Origin: Homalodisca vitripennis
Taxonomy: Eukaryota > Arthropoda > Insecta > Hemiptera > Cicadellidae
Length of the DNA: 64,000 nt
Assembly: GCF_021130785.1 (NCBI RefSeq)
Contig: NW_025776828.1
Location: 1 to 64,000, forward strand
Direction: 5' to 3'
Each line of letters begins with the position of its first letter. Position 1 is the stretch's first letter. A program made the position numbers and the translations under genes. Below the pieces are notes generated by a model. That model was given only the letters and a program-made list of their open reading frames with translations, did not search any database and was not told where the DNA came from. Shown here piece by piece: positions 13,401-28,400 of this stretch.

Positions 13401-16400
13401 GAATAGAGAACATCAGCTTATTATGAGCTTCCTTACTGTCATGAATTTAGAATCAGCTTATTGAGAGTTTTTCTTATTGACATGAACAGAGAACATTAGC
13501 TTATATTGTAAGCTTTCTTACTGACATCACACCATCTTAGGATCTTAAAAATCACTTACATTAATGTACTTCTTACTTTAAGTGTAATGAAACTTATTTA
13601 ATCAGGCCAAAATTTGCTCAATAAACCTATTAATATCTTATATGACTTATAGATAATGCAAAAAGAAAAAGAGTATTTGCTAAAATACTCCAACAGAGAT
13701 TACTTGTTGTATGCGTGATTAACTGATACTCACTGTATCAGTGATAATTTCGGGTGTTATTTTTGAAATTTATTACAACAATTACCACATGCAACTTTTT
13801 CATTAATTACAGAAACAGTCACAATTGATCCTTCAACAGCAGCCATCATTAATCCAAATCTCTTGTAACACTATCTTCTAATATAGTGCTACCATATGTG
13901 TGTGTAAGACTAGCTTACAGGAGTGCTCTTGCGAATATTTGAATAGGTAGCTAGCTATACGATAGAATATAATGAGCAATAAATGAAATTGAAAGAAATA
14001 TTACAGTACCTTTGCACAATGTAAGGTTGCACACATAATTATGCAAGTTTTATATATCTTTGCAGCTGTATTTTTTCTCCGGTAGAAAGCAGTGAGATGT
14101 AAACACCCTTCCTATACATGCTACCTCTCACTTTATTGCATTTCCAGTTAAACTCAGGCCTCAATTTACCCCCAAAATAATTCATATTTTAAAATTTTTA
14201 TAAAATATTCACAGAAAGAAATTTGATCTACTTACCGAGGGAATGAGTGTGTGTTCGGAAAGCGAAGGGGTGTATGGTTTTGTTTTCCGAGATGGCACAG
14301 GCAGTCTCCATGTGTTCTGTGGTCATAGGTGGGATCATGCCTGCTGTGCCCAACAAGTACACTCCAGCCAGTTTGGACTGTCTGTCAACATTACAATACA
14401 ACACGTGATACATACGTAACTTATACATGATATGAGTAACCACGTTATTGTACAGGTATACAGTGTATGTGTGGTACATGTTACACATAAAAGTTACTAG
14501 GTCTTGTGATCATCATATTTTAATAACAGATAACGAAGGTGTATATTTGAATTATTAAATAAAAAAACCTGTTTCACACAAATTGAAAATTTTGCTTCAA
14601 GTAAACTAAGATCAGATTATATACTAAGTGTCAGGTGCACAATTGAGATATAAACAAGATGAGACAATGAGAATGTGAATTCACTTGGATAACACTATAT
14701 TTTTATACCTTGTAATCTAGGTGTTTCTGATTTACAAACTATGTAAATTGCTCGTTTTGAGCTTTTTTGTTGTCGATATGTTTTGGATCTCTTCAGATGG
14801 GTATGACTCCAGATTCCAAATGCTGCACTATGAGGAAGGTGAAATTCAACATTCATATTGAATTAACCCTTTCCACCATAGCAATGTTGTTATATACAAA
14901 TATGTTATAACATTATTTTACTTTATGAAATAATAAAAAGGAAATCTAAAGGAAATAAACAATCATGTGAAATATTAAATGAAAACTAAAAATATTTATT
15001 AGATTAAAAAATTGATCACAGAGACATAAATTCTTTCAAATAGATGTTATCAGTTCAAAGCCGAATGTTGTGTGAATACCCATAAGATACTAGAGTATAA
15101 GGTCATGGGTTACTGCACCCGTCACAATGATAACTCTGCTATTAGCATTACAAACAAAAAATTTAAAGATAACAGTTTTAGATGAAAGTAGGCCTTGCAG
15201 TCAAACTAGGCAACAGCAACGTCAAATGTTAACTATTAGAAAATCATACCTATATCATAGTAAACACATCATTATAATAACAATTAATATAGCTACTGGC
15301 CTGAAATACTTTATGTAAGTTCATAATAACTAAATGAAACATAAATAAAAATGTGCAATAATTTACATTCACAAATTTTTTAAGGGTTTTTTTTTATTCC
15401 TGTAATATTTTTTATACACCATTTTACAATAGTCATATTTAAACAAAACTTAACAAACAAAAAAAAGCATTGAGCTTAATTATTACCAAGTTATTAATTG
15501 AAAACTTAATAAATATTTATTTTCTATTTAATAATATAACTCTAAAGTTAAAAATATTGTATTTTGGTAAACTTGAATACTAATCTTATATATTTATAAA
15601 AGACTAAAATTTGCCAAATCTTTGTAAAGTATCTATTATTCCAGACCCAGACATTACCGCAACTAGAATACAATCTGGATCATCAACCACACAGCTCAAT
15701 TATATAGGCTTCTCAACACATATAGCTGAAATTACTCTGCAGAAATCTCAACAGCAGAGGGAGAACAGACTAGTAGAAGGGCATGAATCTACTACAAATC
15801 TTCTCACACAACCATTATAAATGACTCCCACAACTCAGAAACAGGTCAAATTTGTAATCTGCAGCCTAAAATATAAATGATTTAGTAGTGATGATGAGTA
15901 TTCAACCAAAATTGTGCTGAAGAATTATAATTAATCTGACACTACAATTATAACTAAATCGTTTGCACGGGGTTATTTTCCCTCTGCACTGAAAATCCCT
16001 AGAATATATACCCCAAACTCCAAAAAGGACCACCATCAGAACATGGAAATTACAGACTAATGGTTATCTTAAACAACATAACTTGATTTCTGACTGCCAG
16101 CATGGGATTTGGAAACTGAGATCAACAAACACTGCTATCATCAGGCTAGTCGAGACCATCGTTAACAAAACTGATGATAAAAAGTTGACATGGTACCAGA
16201 CAACATCAGAAACCTATTAGGGAAACTCAAGAAATAACTTCAAGATTTTCTAGTGAAAAGACCAGTATACACTCTGGAAGAGTTCCTGAAAAACACCAAG
16301 TAGTAGACAGTTAATTTAAACGTTGTTTGTTTATGCCATTGTTACTGTACTTGGTTTATTTTGATTGAATTGATTAATATAAATAATGACTCTGCTATTA

Positions 16401-19400
16401 GCGTTCAAGAAATGAAAAATATTATAAAACATTTAGGCTAGAGTTTGTTAATTTTCACTTTAATGATTTATTATTGTTACTTAATATTGGAGCATTAACG
16501 TTTTTAGTAGTTTTTTATTATAACACTAATGTTATGTTTAATTATGGTTTAGTTATATGTTTAATGTAGTTTAGATTATTTATTCTGCTACCAATTGACA
16601 GTATAATATGAAACAGTAAATCAATATTTACAACCTAAAAGAGTGTTTGATTGTACAAACAAAAAAGAAAGAATAAATTAATAACTTAGCTATATTTAAT
16701 TGTCAGAATATTTCATCATGCAGGTTATTTTTGAGTTTTTAGTTTTCTGACCCATTTTTAGTATTATTGCTTGATGTAAGCATTCTTAATCGTAAAACAG
16801 TTAAACAACAGTTTACATTAATTTTGACACAATACACAAATAACAGACTACATGAATAGTACAAGTTAGGCTAGACAAACACAGCAGCACATTGCTTGAC
16901 TTGGTAAAAGAAGCTATTTGTTATTTAAGTTCCTGTTAGATGTTTTGGTAATCAGTTTTTACCTTAACTTGTGTTGCCTCCTTAAATAGAATAATATGGA
17001 GAACAAAGGAATTTCGCTATCTCATTCTCAGTCCTATTGTATTCATTACACTGCTAAAGCAATGACAGTTTGGTTATGTTATAACCTCACTTTGTACACT
17101 TATTTATTTATTTATTTATTTTTATTTATTTATTTATTTTCCAACGGCAGCAGCCAATTTACAAATACAAACATAGATAGTAGATACAGCGGAAAATAAA
17201 ATTAATACGAACAGATGAAAAATCTACATAAAGTAATAAAATAGGTATCATACAAAATTTGATAATAAATAATTAGTATTCAAAGATGTAACAGTTATAA
17301 ATATCCAAAACATAACAAAAAATAAAAATAGATTAACAAACAACAATAATTATTCAAGTATGGAGCGAACATAGATAAATTGTGCTAATAAATTAAAATA
17401 TAATATATAACATTTAACAAATAACAGTGAAATTAAATAAATACAACATATAATACAATGAACATGCACTTAACACAGATTAAAGCTAACTACTGTAGGT
17501 CTTAATCACTAGTCCCTCACAGAAAGAAGAGAGAAGGCCTGCCGGCGAACCTGGTGAAGTCCATCGAAGAACAGGTCACACCCAGACGCAACCTGATTTC
17601 CCAGGCGAATAAACCTTGCGAAAGGACTGTTGAAGTCGAAGTTAGTTGAGTGGTATCTTCGACCCAGCAGATCTCGAGATCTTGTGTTTGCCGGAACTCT
17701 GAGGTCGATTTCAGCTAGGAGATCTGGAGAGTTCATGCGACCATTTACTATCTTCCAGAGAAGGACAACATCAGCCACGTCACGTCGCAGGGCAAGAGGT
17801 GACAAGTTCAGATTGCCGGACAGTTCCTCCACAGGCACATCAAGATAGGCAAAGCCCAGCCGGACACCAATCAAGCGAAGAAAACGCCTTTGTAGAGCCT
17901 CCAGTCTTGTCCTATTGCCAACAGTGTAAGGCGACCACACGGGACTTGCATATTCCACAAGCTGTCTCACAAGGGAACAATACAGAGAGCGACAGAGCAG
18001 AAGGGTTGTCGATGCCTCTGGAGAATCTTGCTATGAAACCAAGCATCTTGTTTGCTTTGCTACTGATGTGGTCTATATGTCCAGAAAATCCCATGTCGCT
18101 GGCAAATATAACGCCTAGGTCTTTTATACACTGGGACCGTGGAATGGATGTACCAAAAATGGAGTATACGTATATGACTGGATATTTGATGCGGTGATAA
18201 GTTATACAAGAGCACTTACTGGGATTTACAGACATGTTATTCCTGACACACCAATCCTCAATTCCGGAAAGGCTATTTTGAATTTCTTGAGAGTCTTCTG
18301 GTGTAGACACAGCGATGAAAATCTTCAGGTCGTCAGCAAATTGTAAGGCCTTTACAGTTAATTTGTCTAGTAGGTCATTGACAAAGACATTGAAGAGGCA
18401 AGGTCCCAGCAAAGAACCTTGTGGAACTCCTGAAGAAGGTGAGAACTGAGTGGAAGTGGCGGAACCAATCCTCACGACCAGAGAACGTTTTTGAAGATAA
18501 CTAGAAATCCATGACAAAAGAGGTTCAGCCACTCCGTAACCCAGCAACTTAGACACAAGAATTGTGTGGTCGACCTTGTCGAAGGCTTTTGCCATATCGA
18601 TGTAGGCTGTATCAACTTGGTAGTTCTTGCGAAAAGCAGACAAAACATATTCTTGAAAGAGCAGGAGGTTGGAGACAGTAGACTTGCCCTTCATAAAACC
18701 ATGTTGGGAAGGATGGATTATTTTGGATAGAAAAGGATTCAGTCTATCTACCACGATACTTTCAAAAACTTTGCCAATTGCCGGCAGAATAGTGATTGGA
18801 CGGTAGTTCCGTATGTCGCTGGGATCTTTTGCTTTATGTAAAGGAATGATGAAGCCCAACTTTAAAGAGCTAGGGAAGATTCCTTTGTTAAGTGATTCAT
18901 TGAACAACACTGTGAGGGGTTCAGCTAAGAGAGATCGGCAGTGATGAAGCATAGATGGCGGTATATTGTCAATTCCAGCTCCCTTTGTAGTGTCCAGGTT
19001 CTTAAGCTTGCTGAGAACTTCTTCTGTTGAGGTTGTTATGACACAAAGAGAATCGAAGACGGGATAGCTAAAGCTAGGTGAAACTCGTAACGAGGGAGAG
19101 TAGACTGAGTTGAAATAACTGGAGAACAGCTGACAAATGCTTGTTGTGTCACTGGCCACTTCATCATCTAAATGCAGACTAGATGGCATATCAGGAGTAT
19201 TTCTTTGAGCTTTAACTAGTCCCCAGAAAGCTCGTGGATTAGAAGATATGTTTGATTGAACATTGGACAAATATCGAATGTGGCATTCACGAGACAGCGA
19301 CCTACAAGCATCTCTCAGCCTCGAGAACTCATAATAATGGGCAAGATTGAAACTTCTCTTGAAACGTGCATGCGCAGCTTTCTTTTCGATAATGCATTTT

Positions 19401-22400
19401 TTTAGGTCATTATTAAAACCACCTAGGGAAGCGTGAGATACCAAATTTCTTCAACGGACTTTGCATTTTTGACGATTTTCTCTAAGGAACTTTCCAGAAT
19501 GTCGAACTTTTCATCAACTGAGATCGGCTGGTGAATAAATCCCATATCTGCCTCCTGTAGGGCTGTAAAAGCAGCTGGGAGGTCACATTTCCCCAAGTTG
19601 TAGCCGCTGTAGCTGTTGTCATAAGTAGAGGGCATATAGCACTCAAGAGTAAGGGACAGAGGAGGATGATGAATTTCAGGTTTAATCAACCAATCATTAG
19701 CTTAACTTATCATGTAACTTAAGCATGTAACTTATCTGTTACATACAACATGTATTACTTAATAATTATTTAAATAATAAAACTAGTGTGCTAATAATAA
19801 ACCATGCGTAAAACTGGCAGAAGTTTATAAAGAAACCCCTTGAATTCATAATAGCCAGTTAAAAAATATTTGTACTATAACTTACGGCCGTTCCGTGTAG
19901 TACAGAAATACCCCAGAATCATCTGTACTGCCATCTGAAACAATAATAATACAATGAATTCTGTAACAGATTTTTACTGAAATAAAATGTAAAATTTAAT
20001 AAAACACATTTATCCATCCTGTTGTTACCGTAGAGAATAAATTATGTTTAACCTTTGATTACATTTGCTACACACACAACAGTATAATTAAAGGATTAAC
20101 TAATTGTTTATTCTTACTTCAAGGTAAAATAACTAAACAACTGGTTATGACATAACAAAGTGAGGAAGGCAATAGTTTTTATCAGATTATGTTAATAGAA
20201 GATTCAATTTCTTGTAAACTTTGGTTTCTTACAAGAAGTATAGAGAAAAAAACTGTTTTACTGGCTAAAATATTGAGCCTGGAATTATTTTTATTTAGAA
20301 TTTAAACTATGAGGATTGTTTGGTATGTCGATTATTTTGACATCTGGTTGTTACTGAGGCATATTACTGAGAGAATAAAGATCATTCCGTCAATTACGTG
20401 TCACAACAAACAGCTCTCCTAGTCATTAATAAGTCCTTGCTGTTAAAAAACTGTGCAACCAGTAGAGATTTCAAACAACTCTCCTAGTCATTAATAAGTC
20501 CTTGCTGTTAAAAACTATGCAACCAGTAGAGATTTCAAACAATCTCCTAGTCATTAATAAGTCATTGCTGTTAAAGACTGTGCAACCAGTAGAGATTTAT
20601 CTTATATTGTGCTCTGAATAAGAAGTATATTTTTTCTATCTACAGTAATAAGCTGACAATGAATAACCAAAGCATTGAATAGATTAGGGAAAATTTTAGG
20701 TTACTATTACAGATTTTTTTAAATTTTTTGTTATTTCACTTGTACCTAAACTTAAAAAAATATTTCCATTTGTTTTTACTGTTGGCTAATAATGTGTAAA
20801 CACTACATAACCTAACTTTTAAGAAGAAAGAAACATCCTGTATTTGGTGATAACATAGAAATAGTGTGTAGCATTAACACTAGAAAAATTAATGCCTTCT
20901 TCAATAGTGAAAACTCGTTTAACATCAGAAAAATAATGGTATAGATGCATTGGTTTGGATGTAAAATACATTTCTTTTTTAAACCAGTTTAAAAAGAGGT
21001 GGCAGGTGATATACCATTTTACAATTATTTTTGAAATTGTGAGATTTATGCCTTCATCAAAAATTTCTGCCGTTTTTGCTGTTACTTGAAACGCTGAGAG
21101 ACCATTTTTCATGTCCATTAAGATATGATAATCAACTCAAAGATTGTGAAATGCCCATCTTCTCTGTTTCGTTGATCCTGTCAACAAGTTCATCACTCAC
21201 CACTGATGGCCTGCCACTTCTTTCTTCATTGTGGGCGTTTTTTTGTTAAACAAATGAACCCATTCATGTACACTCCCTTCGTCCATAAAGTTTGGCCCAT
21301 AAATGGCACAAAGTTCCCTATGAATACCTGCCATTGAATATTGTTTTGCTGTAAAAAACCTAATTAAACTACACACTTTGCATTTGGCAGGAAACTCGAT
21401 TGCGGGACACATTTTGCAAAGCTATAGATAATAGACATGCACTCATATGACCTTCTATAAACCTTCATAAAATTATATGTATATATAGTAATAGTTTAAG
21501 CTATACTTAATAATTTTATATATAAGCTATTAATAAGTTATATGCCAAGTTCATAAAGGTTCTGAGCAATTAATTAAATGTATAATATTATTAACTGCCT
21601 TTTAAACTTATTGAACAGACTGATTAACTGAGGCATTGATTCTTACCTTTGAACTTGTCTATGGTAGCATAGTGCACCTGTAGTACAAGGTATTGGATGG
21701 GTGAATGCCCTCCGACCTTGAAGCCCACATCCTGCGGTAACTCAAGCTTAGGAGCATCTCTGGCCCAGGCATACAGAATCTGTACATACAGACTACATCA
21801 GATATGGAAAATACTGAATCTCTTTGATACTTTCTACATCTATCCATAGAAAATATTTGAAGAGAAAATTATGTTTTATACAACAAACATAGTAAGTTCT
21901 AAAACAATCTTTTTTTTATGCACTGTATAAACATATAATTTGAGACATCCAAAAGTATGTCACTGCAGAAGTACAACTCTCTATTGGCCCTAGACCTGCA
22001 AGTGTTCTTATTACCTTTTTTTGGAGTACTAATATCTTGTTAAGATTATGCTGAGATGTTCCTCCCCACACTGATATGCTATATTTAATATGGGATTCAA
22101 AAACAGCATGGTATGTTGTCTTCACTGCTTCCAGTCCTCCTATCCACTTAATTTTTCTCAATGCTTATATTTTATTTTCAAGTTTTTTTGGATATACTGT
22201 TTGTATGATCAGTCCAGTGAAGATCTCTATAAATTATTATGCCTAATAGCTTTGATTGGTTTTGATAATATGTTTTGGATATTATGAATGTGTTAATGTA
22301 TTATGGTAAAATTGATTAATGTGGTCTTTGATGGGTTCATTGATAGGTAATTTTGCAGGCAGTAATGTTTTGTATGCTGATATAACAATGTCCTTATGCA

Positions 22401-25400
22401 GGCCAAGTGCAGTGTAATTTTGTATAGGAAGGGTTTGTCCATTTATAGTTTTCTGCAGTTTAACAATATGTTAGCGTCCCTCAAGATAGCTAGCTTTTCC
22501 TTAAACTCCCAGTGTTTATAGTTACCTTAGAATCAGCAAATGCCCTAAGCAGTCGAAGGCCTTACTGTAATCTAAAAGGACTGCTGGTAAATAATGATTG
22601 TCTTGAAGGTGGTCGATTACATATTCAACTAAGCTTGTAATATGGCACTTATGGTAGATTTTTCTTTGAGAAAACCATATTGACTTTTTGCTATGAGATC
22701 ATAGTGCTCAAGGTGAGTTAGCATTTTTTAGACTAAAATATTCTCTTCAACTTATGAAAAGGTGGGGATCAGTGAGATAGGGAGATAGTTTTCTGTTTTA
22801 GTTGTAAAACCTTCTTGTGTTTTGGAGTCTTAGGAAGTTTCAAACGAGATGGGAACTGACTGATACTGAATGATTTATTTATTAAATCACAAGTGGAACT
22901 GCTAACCATAGCAGAGTGGTGGAGTGGTGTTCCTAGAGTGTACTATAGTAAACTGAGTACCATCTTTCTGTAGCAAATGTAGCTTGTAAGTTGTCAAGGT
23001 TTTTTGCTTGTTTATTATAAAACTGTGAATTTATAAAAAGTTTGGGTTTGTGTATTGCATTTCAGTATTCTAACAAAGACCAAGATATTTTACCCGATAA
23101 TGGGGTTTGAACTCCGAAACTGGTAGTTGTACCAGGTACAAACTAGAACTGGTCAGATATAATGCACATAATCTACTTTTATTAATTGATTCAGTTCTGG
23201 AGCCATTACCAAAAATAAACATAATAGCCTAAACCTGTGACAGCTGCAATGTTCAAACAAAATTTGTAAAAAAGTGAACTTTTAAATAAAGATAGACGTA
23301 CCGTGGATCCAGATTCACAGACAGATGCGGTCTCATATGATTCTTGCTCTGAAGTAGAGGCCATTTCTCCACAATTCCTGCCACAATGAGATGTTACACG
23401 TTAAGAGAGCTGCATGAGAACTCAGATCAGTGACATCTGTGGTTAGAATTTAAATATGTTTTATACTGTGTTGTGTTAGCCAATTTTCATTTTTAAAATA
23501 TACATAACAAATATAAATGATTTTGTAGTCTTATTGTCAATATACATGTATATTATTTTATAAACTAATAGTTTTTCTGTTACCCTAAAAAAATAGTTGT
23601 CACTACAGGAATATATGAATGGACTTCCTCAAGGATCTTTTCTTTGTACTTAATTTTTTCTTAATATTTATTACACTGGGGTGTCCTTGGAATTTTTACT
23701 GGAAGAAGAACTAGCATCTATTTAAATGAATATAACAAGCACATAACATTACAAGAAAAATGTTTAATGATCCTTTTCCTTAATATTTTTTTTATGAAGC
23801 TTCAAAAACATGTTTTAGAAAAAAGTGGTGACTGAGGGTAAACATTTTGGCCATGAAGACAAAAAATTACTGTTTCAAACACTTAAAATTTGCTTGTTTT
23901 AACCCTTGTGAATTTTTGACGAGATATTTCGTCACACAGTGGCACGGTGACAAACTCAACTCAGCTCGTCAGAGCCTACAAATAGTTATAATAATGGCTG
24001 GTGGATTATAGTACTGTGTTTTCAAGGCAACTTAGTAATTATACCATTTTCCAGCATCTGTGTTACTTTACAAGTGTCTACAATCCTGACTATGACTCAT
24101 AGCGTGAACCTGAGAGTGTTAACAACAATCCACATTTAGTTAAGCTTATAATATTATCCATTTAATAGCCCTAATCATGTGTTGTGATGTTGTGTAATCG
24201 TCTGATATTTTCAAGAAGTATACATAAAAATATCAGTAAAAGTCTTATACTGTTGTACAATATATTTGAACCAAAATGTATTTAATTTTAACGCAAGGCT
24301 AAAGAAAAGTATGAGTAAGAACACTGAGAATTTGTATCCGCTGAGTCACACTCAAACAATTCAATCTACAATGGCTGAAAAAGTGATAACAATAGAGAAC
24401 AACATTGTGAGAAACTAATAAAAAAAACTCAATTGTTGTTTCTTTGTTAAAGTTTGTTATTCACGAAGGATGATTTATTTAATAGGATAACAGGATTGTG
24501 GACTGTTATTGTCAGTGTTATATGTTACAAAAATATGTAACTCCCATATATTCTTAAACTAACCTTTTGTTGAAACATAAAATGGTGAAAAATGTTTGTA
24601 GCTTTGTTATCCTTTTCAATGTTATTATGTTCATCATCAGAGATAAAGTTGACTTAAAAACTAGAGTTAAGGTTTATTACATATTATTTTACTGCTGTTT
24701 TCCAGTATGGTATTGATTTTTTTAGAAAATCCGTTTACAGTAATAAACTTTTAAAATTAAAAATATTAACAGAACAATTTTATTTATAACAATTATATGT
24801 ACATTTGTTATCGTTAATGAGCCATTAAAATTATGAAAATTGATGATGCTGGAGAGTGGTAACAATCACACATATAATCCAGAATAACGTAGGAACTCAC
24901 CATACAGGTTTGTTACTACCAGGCTTTGTGCAACCATACAGCAGCATGTGATGGGCTGTATTCATGGTAGCATTTGGTTCAAACCCCACTGAAACATAAA
25001 AATTACTTCGTTCAATGTAATAAAATATTCATTGCAATAAACAAATTAACATCTTCCTACTTTTTTAAATAAGTGAATTCTTACAGTCTTTAGATAAAAA
25101 CACTGCACTATTCTGATTTTGTTTGATTAGTCAAAGGCTTTTGATTTTTGACCACACCCTGTACTTATTAACCAAATTAAAACATTTGAGGTTTTCTAAG
25201 GCAGTTACTTCTTGGATGAGATTTTATCTTGTTAGTAGACAACAGTGTGTGACCGTACCGAGGGTGCCATATCTGATTGGAAAACTGTTTTTTGTGGTGT
25301 ACCACAAGGATCTGTACTTGGACCGTTTAATTACACATATGCTAAGTAGTACAGTATAGTACTTCTGTACGTTAGTTATTAACCTGAGGAAAAGATCAGA

Positions 25401-28400
25401 TTGCAGATCTTGAAATATACATTACAACATTTAATGAATGATAACATTGAACACAACAACACTGAATGATTGTTCTACATTTTGTAATATATAACGATGG
25501 CAAATGTCTAAAATTATATTTTCCTTTCAAATCTTCCATCATCAAACTAACTTTAAACAGAGAAGAACAACATGCCAACAACTCATATTGATTGACAACT
25601 TGTCATCTCAGCTGAACATGCAAAACAAACTTTACACTAATGTCAGAACAAATGAAAATCTCCAAGATGAACTTAAAACACTTGTACACAATCGCGACTT
25701 TTACAGAAATTCCATTACAAATCAGATTACTCATATCAGCTTACTTATTTTTACAACTTTCATGATAGTACAGAGAATTAGTTCAAATAAAAAATTTTAG
25801 ATTTTATCCATACAAGACTATTTAATATTGTTTAAAAAAGAAGAGCTGGTCTGATATAGCTAACAATTCACATTTTAATTCACAGCTTTTTTGCTGACAA
25901 AAAAAGTGCCGACATGGCTTTCTAGATTGTATGAGTGTAAAGACAGAGATGCAGTTACAAAAAAAATGCTTTACCTTACTGCACACTGACAGGTATGACA
26001 GGTCATTTTAAAAACCAAGTGTCTGATCCATGGACTATGATACTGATAGGTTTGGCTGGGAAGAAACCGGAGTAGTATTAGCATAGCCACAGAAAAAATG
26101 CAATACATTGGCTAAATATCATACAGCCAGTCATGTAACCCCTTCGCCAAATTATTTTTTTTCTGGCTCCTGTACTCATTCTGCTTGTAGTGCCAGTTAT
26201 AAGCAGGTAACAATTGTCTCTGTGTCAGAAAAATGTTCAGTGTTCAAAAAAAGCAGTGGGTGAACATCAAATTTTTTTCTAAATTTGGAAAATCTGCAAG
26301 TGAAACATTTGTAATTTTACGGTGTTGATTTTTTATCATAAACAAAAGTCTTTGAGTGGTTTAAACAATTTAAAGATAGCTGCGAAAACACACTGATTAC
26401 ACTTGCACTATGATGTTTACATGAGTGACGGTTAAGGGAAAATCTGTAATTAGTATTTAACAAGTTTTAAATTAAAATTTATGAAAAGAAACCGTGTTAA
26501 TTTAAGTATAAGCAGTTAGTTGTTAAAACAGCACGCCGACATCCATGATATAACATTGAACGCTCAGCGTTGGCGGTCCTCGACTCTTTCACTCTGTGGT
26601 ATTAGCTCGGGGTAGTGTACGTGTTAACATGTCTGTAGCTGTTACGGGGTTAAGCAAGATGATCACTATACAAGAAAAATGTATAATAACTATGTTGGTT
26701 CTCATATGAGTTTTGATAAATTTAATGAATTGTGTGATAAAATTTGGAAAGAAGATGATGAATTTTTAACTATAATCTAATTTCAAAACATAAAAATGGA
26801 AAATATATGAATAAACTCTCTAATACAATAAACATGTGATAAAATATTTTAATACAATAAACGTGTGATAAAATATTTTTTTATAGTCTTTGAAAGTAAC
26901 AGAAAACAGTAAATTAGTGTTTAGTTTTTCACTTTCATGTTTTGGGTTTTAATACTTATTTTTTACAATTCACGCTTACATTTTCACGATTTATGGTTAC
27001 CTTTCACCGTTACGTTTTCACAATTCAAAAGTTTTCTTAAATGGCGAACATACCTTCTGAAGAAACATAAATACTTGATCAAATTAAAAAGAAATTAAAG
27101 AATTTAAAGAACAAATTAAATTTGATGAAAAAGAACAAGAATTTATTTTTAAAATTAACCAATCTGTAACTTCTTCTAGTAAAAATGTTGAAGACGAAAT
27201 TGAAATTTTTTAATCAAAATATTAAGGATTTGGGTGCAAAATTGCTAGACAAATTACAGATATTTCAATAACAGAAACAGAAAAGAATTTTAATTACCAA
27301 AATTACCATCTTTTACACTGTTTATGTATATATTACAATTGTTGAAGAACCTGCAGTAATTGATTCAGGAACAAGTTCTGGAACAACCGATATAATAATT
27401 ATTGAAATCTGACAATAATATTTCTTTCAAGAGCAAAAGATAACAAATTTTGTTTGTATTGGAATTGAAAAAGTTTTATGATTTACCAGTGAATTTTGAA
27501 ATTAATAATATAACTAGATGATTTCAAATATGAAGGAACTCAAGGTTTGTGGAGGTTATTAACAGAAGATTTAAAAAATTATTCTGACATTTTATGAAAA
27601 TTTTTATTTTAATCTATAAAAATAATGATCCATTGACTAAAAATATCAAAATCAAGTAGAAGTAAAAAGTATATGAATTTAGTCAAACAAATTTGGGAAA
27701 AAAAATCAAATCAAAGGATCTGGAATAAGAAAATTCAGGGATAACAAAATAGAATAGACATATCGATGATTTAACAAACCTTGGCAGTATTACTAACTAC
27801 ATTATTTTATGGTCAAGTAAAAGCTGAAGCAACATAGTATTAATGGATAATAACTGTAATATACTTTCCATCAAGGCTAATATTGGTCTTATCAATCCCT
27901 AGTCTATTTGACCAAAGTTTCATAGCCTTTGAAGAAAATAATATTTAAGGTTGGTTCATACAACACTGGACTTGGAAAATGATAAGATTTTTTGTTCTCT
28001 TAGGACAAGAAGCTTAAAAATTGCATTTAGTCCTATAACGACCTCTGCGCTGCTTCTGGAGAGACAGGATATTCTGGATGGGCAAAGTTAGGGGGTAGGG
28101 ACCGCCTCCTATCGAGATCCATGAGGAAGAATTTAGTGCACTAATCCCAAGTCATGTCCCTCCGGAAGAAGGGGAGGCCAGCTCTGAACCAGCCTCTCCA
28201 GTCAAAGCTTCCTAGCACATCTTCATGTCTAGGCTAGCAAGAACGTTTGTCACCTACGGAACAAACCTCACCAACTCCAACAGCCATCTCCCCGCAATAG
28301 ACTAGACCCATCGAATTACCTTTGGCCATAGAATCTCAACATTTGTGGTTAGTGATGTGCCACTCCTGGACATCCATAAGTTTACCCTTTATTTATTATT

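Noticed and set aside
20819..21118. 99-codon minus-strand frame as continuation of the mariner fragment
   Set aside because: It lacks the mariner DDD-domain motifs and does not align with the known order of that protein.
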